Assembly (NCBI RefSeq): GCF_050948215.1 | Contig: NC_135158.1 | Location: 5,565,822-5,629,821 of the forward strand | Direction: 5' to 3' | Source: Halictus rubicundus | Lineage: Eukaryota > Arthropoda > Insecta > Hymenoptera > Halictidae | DNA: 64,000 bases | Shown here: positions 57,513 through 64,000 of the stretch, piece by piece | Layout: the number at the start of each line of letters is the position of its first letter | Position numbering within the stretch: position 1 is the stretch's first letter | Position numbers and translations under genes: made by a program | Notes under the pieces: model-generated | The model's database searches: none | Told to the model about the DNA's origin: nothing | What the model saw: the letters and a program-made list of their open reading frames with translations, nothing else

Positions 57513-59266
57513 GTTCGTTAACGAGTCACCGTCGATTAGTCACTAGTAAACGTATAGAGTAGATTACATGAACGAGTATTTGGCTGATTTGCTAAATCGA
57601 GTGTCTCCGCAAAATTAAAAGCAGAGAAAATCGATAAAATAGATGGTCAATCGATTTGGCCTGTGAACTGCTCAAATGGATTCACGGTAAATATTTGTTG
57701 TGTTTCTATGTGAAAAGCTGTTTAGCACATGGTGAACTGTCTTTTCGAATCGTGTCTGTATCTGAAACAGGAAAGAGTCTTCCATCGCTCGCTGATAAGA
57801 GCAGAACGAAAGAAATTCACACGCGATCCGTTCCAGCAAATTCCGTCGTCGTTCCAGCTCGTCGATTCGCCAGCATAATCTGTCCTTTGACATCGCGAGT
57901 CAGCGCGCATCAAGCGAAACAAACGCCGACGCAAATAATAAAATTTGATACTTTCATCATCGGGAACAGAAAAATCATGCTAGATGCAATAAATTCGTTT
58001 TATAGGCCAACAATCTGCATGTCGGTCTTTGATCGTTAAAGATTTTACGAGACTAAGCTTAAAAGGCAGCATGTTCCATTACTATCGCGATATCTGACTT
58101 TAATTATGTTTCATCTTATCCCACTTTAAAGTTTAGTCCCGCGAAATCCTTAACGATCGCGGACCAACATGCAGATTATCGACCCATAAACCGATTTATG
58201 ATCGGCAACCACCGCCGCGAAAGGCTAAACAGGTGCAGACGGCGCAAAATCGCGGAACAATAGTACTCCGGAGCTTTTTCGTTCTATTTTCTAACTGTAT
58301 TTTTTCCGCGATGGGGTAACACGGTTGCAATTTATCTCGGATCCTGCAAATTTCTTCCGCGAGGTTCGTGTCCACAGTGCGGTTAAATTCGCATCAATTC
58401 GGGACGAAATTTCATTTTCAACAATTGTCGTCTTGCCGTTACAATTTTAGCGCCAACGGATAGCCGAGATCGTTCCGATTAAAACGAGTCCAAACACGAT
58501 ACAGATCAGACTATTTTTGCCTTAATTAATTATTAACTATGACGCAGATTTCTCCGTATTAAATCGGTACGATTGGTCCGATTTACCTCGTGTTTGGGCT
58601 CATTTTAATCGGAAAGATCTCAGCTATCCATTGGTGCTGCAATTATCAAGGTCAGACGACAATACTTGAAAATGAAATTGTCTTTATTCCATGTTCACTG
58701 TTTCGTGGCATTGCATACTGGTGCCGATTTAACCGTGCAGATTTCAATGTAAACGTAACCGTGCACTACCGTAAAATCGCCGGGGATCGTTGTTGCAGTG
58801 TTTCGCGGAGAAATCGGCTGCGGGACGGAAATTCCTAGGTTTTGTCGAGTGAACGCTGTTTTTGAGTCGTTTCCTCGACCACGAGGACGGGATCGGTGTC
58901 GATTCTCGAGCTGGCCGAGCGTTTTTCGAGACGGAGAAGGAGCGCGCGAGAGACGACGCGGCTAAGAGAAAGGCGGGAAAAGACGGCGGAGGAACGAGAG
59001 AATGAGAGAATAAGAGAGAGAGAGAATGCTCGGTTACGGGCAAGCCGTTGGGGATCGTTATTTACGGGGCGGTCGCGTTTTATGCCCTTGTTTGCGATCG
59101 AGGAACGATCGAGATGCAGATGCGAGAATCGCGCGTAGATACGCGCACGAAATATTCCGGTGTCACGAGATACTGGCGACCAGCCACTCGGCCGAACGAC
59201 GTCGAATCGATACCGCCCGCAGCTTCCGGGAATCAGGGAAGGAATTCGTCGAATTAGATAGAGAGG

Positions 59267-59299
<33 letters not shown>

Positions 59300-60280
59300 T
59301 CTCGATCGCCATGCAAACGACCGCGTAAAAGAAACAGGAAAGAAAGACGCGCGAGACCGAGCGATCCAGGGATCTCTCTCGAGATCCCTCGAAACCACGG
59401 TCTACTGTGCTGCTCGGGTAACTGTCGCCTTCGTGTCTTTTCACCTGCGGATCACCTGGAAACAAAGTCTGAAACAAGGGCTCCAAAAGTACGAGTTCCT
59501 TGTACAGATTGTGTGTACATACAGTAAACGTATAACAAATTCGTAGATAGGGAAACGTGTTGGAAACAAAGTCTGAAACAGATCAGAGAGGAGTGTAATA
59601 TACAGGATCATCCAAATTGTGTGCGCAACAAGCGTACAATAAATTGCTAGGAGATCATGCGAGTGTAGAACCTCCATTGTTCGGAAAAATTTTGTTATGG
59701 CTCGTTAATGTTTTAGCTATGTTGCCTCGAAGAGGTCTTGTTGATATTTTGTTTTCATATTTTAGCCGTGTTACGAACGAAAAGAGTTGTCTGTTCTATT
59801 TTCTTTTTCAGAGAAATAACTGTCTGTTTCGCTTAGAAAACTGTCGGGTGAAATGGACCGCATTTTTTCAGTTGTTGACAAGCGACAGTTACCGGTGCAT
59901 CGGTAGTGTGATTTCTAGTACACCGAGAGTTCGTCCGTCCTCTCGTCGAGCCGCGAACGATCCGACAAGTCCGCGCATTCTTGCCGATCAGGGAGTCTAT
60001 ATGTGTATGTATATGTATGTATATCCAAAAGTATTTTCTATATATTTTTATAAGCGCTCCGAGAGAATTGATTCGCTGACGGACGATCCTCGATCGATCG
60101 TGCGCTTTCAGGAGACTTTACTTCGACGTGGGAAAGCGAGAGAGAAAGATTTAGACGATAGTAGAGGAGAGAGATAGAGAGAAAGTGAGAGAGAGAATTT
60201 AATAGATAGGATAGAGAGAATTTTTAAAGTTGGAAGGAAAGAAAGAATTTAATAGATAGAAGAACAGAGAGAATTCCAAC
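57513..60280. other. 3' flank or extended 3' UTR, no separate gene recognised
   Basis: No coding exon is supported. GA tract at 59272-59299. A short direct repeat GGAAACAAAGTCTGAAACA occurs at about 59458 and 59563. An open frame at 59617-60177 starts at a non-ATG codon and has no domain. Confidence 0.4.
59272..59299. repeat. (GA)n microsatellite
   Basis: Pure GA tract of about 28 bp. Shadow frames on both strands are Arg/Glu- or Ser/Leu-rich. Confidence 0.9.
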
Positions 60281-60283
60281 CCC

Positions 60284-60463
60284 CGTACGATCCTCAGAAA
60301 TGGTTGATAAGCATAATGGTTAATAGGCATAAAAGCGTTTACGAATGAATGGAAACCTCGAGTAAGGGTCCACGTTGCATGTATTATACAAACAACGTGG
60401 ACCTTTGTCTGAGGTGCATAAGAAATGTGAACGTGTTAATTTTTGCACCCTGAGGATCGTACG
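60284..60463 (+). other. Nested inverted repeat with a miRNA-like inner hairpin
   Basis: The outer arms CGTACGATCCTCAG (60284-60297) and CTGAGGATCGTACG (60450-60463) are perfect 14-bp reverse complements. Inside them, 60356-60377 pairs with 60393-60414 over 22 positions with one mismatch and four G-U pairs, around a 15-nt loop. The inner 3' half of the stem is perfect (GGTCCACGTTG with CAACGTGGACC). Intermediate sequence pairs loosely. It could be a structured RNA element in an extended 3' UTR, a microRNA-like precursor or a small palindromic insertion. It does not match any microRNA I can name. Confidence 0.5.
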
Positions 60464-62000
60464 AGAGGAGGGAATTTAAGAGATAGCAGTAAGGAGAGAA
60501 CGAAAGAGAGAAAGGGCGAGACGCACGGCCTGATCTCGTCGCGAGAATCGATCCATATGCATACACGCATGCACGCGCGTCCGCACTCTACATTTTTGCG
60601 TCCTTGAACCTCGTGTCTTTCAATCATACAATCGAACAATCGCTTCGTATCGCGCTCTACCTCTTCGAACGCCACGTCCACGTGTCTCGTTCCTAGTTCG
60701 AACACCATTTTTTCGTGCTCCGGACACGCTAAAATCTCGGATCCTCTAATTCCCCCCGCGCATTGTCTTTCGTAACCCTCGGTCCATCCTTGCTCTTCGT
60801 CATTTCACGATCCTTCGACAACGGTCGAATCAACTTCAACATCCGTCGAGTCTTCTCGGCTGTCGAGAACTCTTCCCCCTTCCCCGGAGAGATAAAGAGT
60901 GGGAGAAAATGAAGAAGATGAAGAAGATGACGATGACGGAGATGATGAAGAAGGGTGCTCTCTTTCACCGCCAAGCAAAACCCCACGAGTGAATCTTAAT
61001 TAGACGATCATCGTTGTTGAACGGGAGTTTTCCTCTGTAAATATGTATATATATATATATTCACACGTGTTATACATATGTACACATAGGTTACGCGTTC
61101 TAATCGAACGGGGCAGAGACAGAGAAAAAAATAAGAACGAGGGAGACAGAACCTGTTGAGAAATCGTTCAGCTTCCTCCGTTTGATCTTGCCCGCCCATA
61201 CTTTTTCCCCTTAGCCAACACTCCCCTGCCCTCCCCCCCCCACCCCATAAACCAACAACAACCCCCTTTTGAACCCAGCAACTACCCCATTTTTCGCCAT
61301 CGTTTTACGTGTAATATAAAGATATGAGTTTAGCGACGATTAATATTATGTATATGTTGCTCTATTTATTAACAAGAAAAATCTCTATATATATTATATA
61401 TATATGTATTGACGACAGATCTATATATATATATATTATTGTTAAAGTTAAAGGATTATTTTTATTATAATTATTCTATTATAATTCTATTAATAACGAT
61501 TATGGTTATCGGCGCGCTCAGACAGCTCTGAACGCGCGTTTCGCGCCATATTGTCCGCTATTGTTCTAGATAGGTCGGAAAAATACTTGTAGAGCAAAGG
61601 AGCGTGTAACGAGCACGCACACACATGCATACATACACACACTGACACACGTCTCTTCGAGGTTTAGTTAGAAGAAACACGGAGAGAGAGAGAGAGAGAG
61701 GGAGAAAGAGAATTCGAGAAAGAGATATGTATAAGAGAGAAAAAGAGAGAGAAAAAGAGATTACGTGTACATAAAACGTATCCGTGTGAATGTGCTGAGA
61801 AGAGTATGAGAGAGAAAGAGAGAGAGAGAAATTATAGTGAGAAAATGATTAAGAGAACAGTACAGAGACGACACTTTTTTTTACGAACGATATTACGCTA
61901 TAGTTGGATAAATTATGTGTAACTATTATGCCATACACGGTGCTCCGAGTGCTACGGCACACCGGGAAAAAACAATCTCTCGACTACCTGTATATTTTGT
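60464..62000. other. AU-rich 3' flank or distal 3' UTR
   Basis: Contains TGTAAATA, a Pumilio-type element (61036-61043), a TATTTATT AU-rich element (61373-61380), TA-repeat tracts (61045-61060, 61385-61435) and GA tracts (about 61682-61702 and 61806-61830). These are typical of long, regulated 3' UTRs, but they also occur by chance in AT-rich DNA. Confidence 0.3.
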
Positions 62001-63477
62001 GTTGTAATCATCGTTGCCGTTTAATCTGGCCCGGTTCCCCACGACGATTATTAACAAAAATACAAAGTTAACATTGAACGGACTCGCGTTATTAATTCCG
62101 TCCCGAAGCCCCCTTTGCAGCATCACGAATGCAAAAAGACAAAAGAGCGGAAACTGTTTTCTTTGGAAATAAGGTAGGTGGGATTGTTTCATTCTTTTTT
62201 GTTGAAAAATTCAACGCCATGGAAATGCTTATGTACACGGGTGGGTGGTCGAATCAATACAGCTGCGTGTGTACATTTAGAATGTTTCATTTTGAAACAA
62301 TCGAGTTTTGGGTGAAAATATGATTACGCCGAATTCTTCCTTTTTTTTTTTTATTGAAACGTCGATGCTTGTAAAATTGCAAATTGATATTTCGCAACGC
62401 TGCAGGCAATTTTACCGTGGATAGAGTAATTTGATCGTTCACTTATTTTAGAAAATTGGAAAAAGTCATAAATAAACTATTTAGGCCTCCGGGAATAGGA
62501 CAATGTAGATTATCTCATATTCTATAAGAAAACAAGACCTTTTATCATTTAAATGCATATTTTCCTGAAACATTGTTAATTCTCCCAACGCATCAGTCTA
62601 ACACAAACACAATATCATTTTTCTCAATCACTATACACCCAAGTAATTCCATCAACGATTCCGATCAAATATTTCCCCCAGCCATAACAATCTGCTGATA
62701 CAGTTATCGAATATCATCGAACACACACAAACACAATAAAATAATTGCAAGGTTCACCGAATGGCGCAATAGCTTGGACAAAAGCTAGCCTGAGTTTCTA
62801 GCAATTATTGGTATGATCACAGCCAATGGTCCGCCGCGAGGCTCGAAAATAACGCGAAAATTCCATATTATTAAACGCGCGATCATGCTGTTATCAATTA
62901 ACGTGTTCCCCGGTCCACCGGGTAAGAGACTCGTAATTACATTCTCGCGGTAGGACGAACGAAATCGAAGAAGATCGCGAGAGATCGATGGAGATCGAGG
63001 TAGCACGAACGAAACCGTCGCGTCGGTTTTTACGACCGTCATCGATCGCGATTTTTTCCCCCCGGTGCCGATCCACCGTCAGGCGCATTCATCGGCCGCG
63101 GACATCTTTATCGATCATCGACAATTACCGAACAGGGGCCCGGCGATCGAGGACGTCGATAGATCGAGAGCCGCGTCCTACGCGACCGAACTATTGTTCG
63201 TCCGGTGGTGTTCGTTTAAAAGCCAACCGGGAAGATTAATGAGGACCGGTCCCCGTTGCAGGAGAGTCGCGACGCGACGCGTCGGTCTGAATGCGACGGT
63301 GCCGGGGCATTGCGTTCTCCCATACGAGCACACCTTTCCTATATTGCAACCTTTCACCGTAAACACGCGGCTAACTTGGCGCCTAAACGCGTGTCTGCGT
63401 GCGCGCTTATCGCTTATCGATTTTTGCCGCGACGCACGGCGGCCAATTTTTCTAAAAAAAGTCCGACGAAACTCAAC
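62000..63477. other. Downstream flank, no gene recognised
   Basis: No coding exon or RNA gene is supported. Frames at 62988-63552 overlap on both strands and lack domains. Confidence 0.45.
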
Positions 63478-64000
63478 GCGACTACAAAGAGTCGTATCTT
63501 TTACCAAAGATCTCTCTTTAAACTAAACAGTTTTAGCACGTCCACTCTTTAAATTGTGCAAGCCCATTTTTGTCACGAATGCATAAAATTCTCAATTCAT
63601 TCATACTTGTTTTAAAAAGTAGAAAATTTTGCGACTACAAATAATCGTGTCTCTTACCAAAGATCTCTCTTTAAACTAATCAATTTTAGCACGTCCACTC
63701 TTTAAATTGTACGAGCCCATTTTTGTCACGAATGCATAAAATTCCCAATCCATTCATACTTGTTTTAAAAAGTAGAAAATTTTGCGACTACAAAGAATCG
63801 AGTCTCTTACCAAAGATCTCTCTTTGAACTAAACAGTTTTAGTACGTCCACTGCTTTAAATTGTACAAGCCCATTTTTGTCACGAATGCATAAAATTCTC
63901 AATCCATTCATACTTGTTTTAAAAAGTAGAAAATTTTGCGACTACAAAGAGTCGTGTCTCTTACCAAAGATCTCTCTTTAAACTAATCAATTTTAGCACG
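63478..64000. repeat. 153-bp tandem array, continues past the window end
   Basis: Units begin at 63478, 63631, 63784 and 63938 with GCGACTACAAA, then ACCAAAGATCTCTCTTT, TTTTAGYACGTCCACT and TTTTTGTCACGAATGCATAA. Periods are 153, 153 and 154 bp and identity is high. The GAATGCATAAAAT segment resembles the dispersed motif at 3309, 19080, 23118 and 56341. Confidence 0.95.

Overview
This window is animal nuclear DNA. It contains one recognisable gene, on the plus strand: an EGR-family immediate-early transcription factor, orthologous to vertebrate EGR1-4 and Drosophila stripe. The identification rests on a terminal exon encoding three C2H2 zinc fingers with Zif268-type recognition helices. Long introns, CpG-rich DNA, abundant GA/CT microsatellites and polyQ/polyHis coding runs suggest an insect. 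I favour Hymenoptera, possibly a bee, but this is an inference and no species can be named.

Layout: 1 to about 13.9 kb is flanking DNA with no coding exon I can support. It holds simple repeats, pyrimidine-rich tracts and eroded local duplications. About 13.9-16.6 kb is a GC-rich distal promoter and leader region followed by first coding exon A (16156-16576). Then comes a roughly 38-kb intron containing several repeat arrays: a 283-bp satellite of 11 units (36136-39238), a 16-bp minisatellite (41560-42294), a 204-bp duplication and dispersed repeat copies. About 50.4-52.2 kb is a proximal promoter and leader, followed by first coding exon B (52193-52820). The shared last coding exon is 54534-55810. 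After the stop codon lies a probable long 3' UTR and 3' flank with a nested inverted repeat/hairpin at 60284-60463. A 153-bp tandem array starts at 63478 and runs off the window.

How the parts fit together: exons A and B each end after one base of a codon (phase 1), and both join the shared exon in frame with a glycine at the junction. Two promoters would thus make proteins of 565 aa (A) and 634 aa (B) with different N-termini and the same DNA-binding domain. The proximal promoter has a perfect CArG box, a TATA-like box and an arthropod initiator at canonical spacing. This resembles the SRF-driven logic of vertebrate Egr1. The distal promoter region carries a perfect EGR site within an inverted repeat, 3 bp from a perfect CRE, which suggests autoregulation and CREB input. 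Promoters, leader splicing and 3' ends are predictions from sequence and have no transcript support here.
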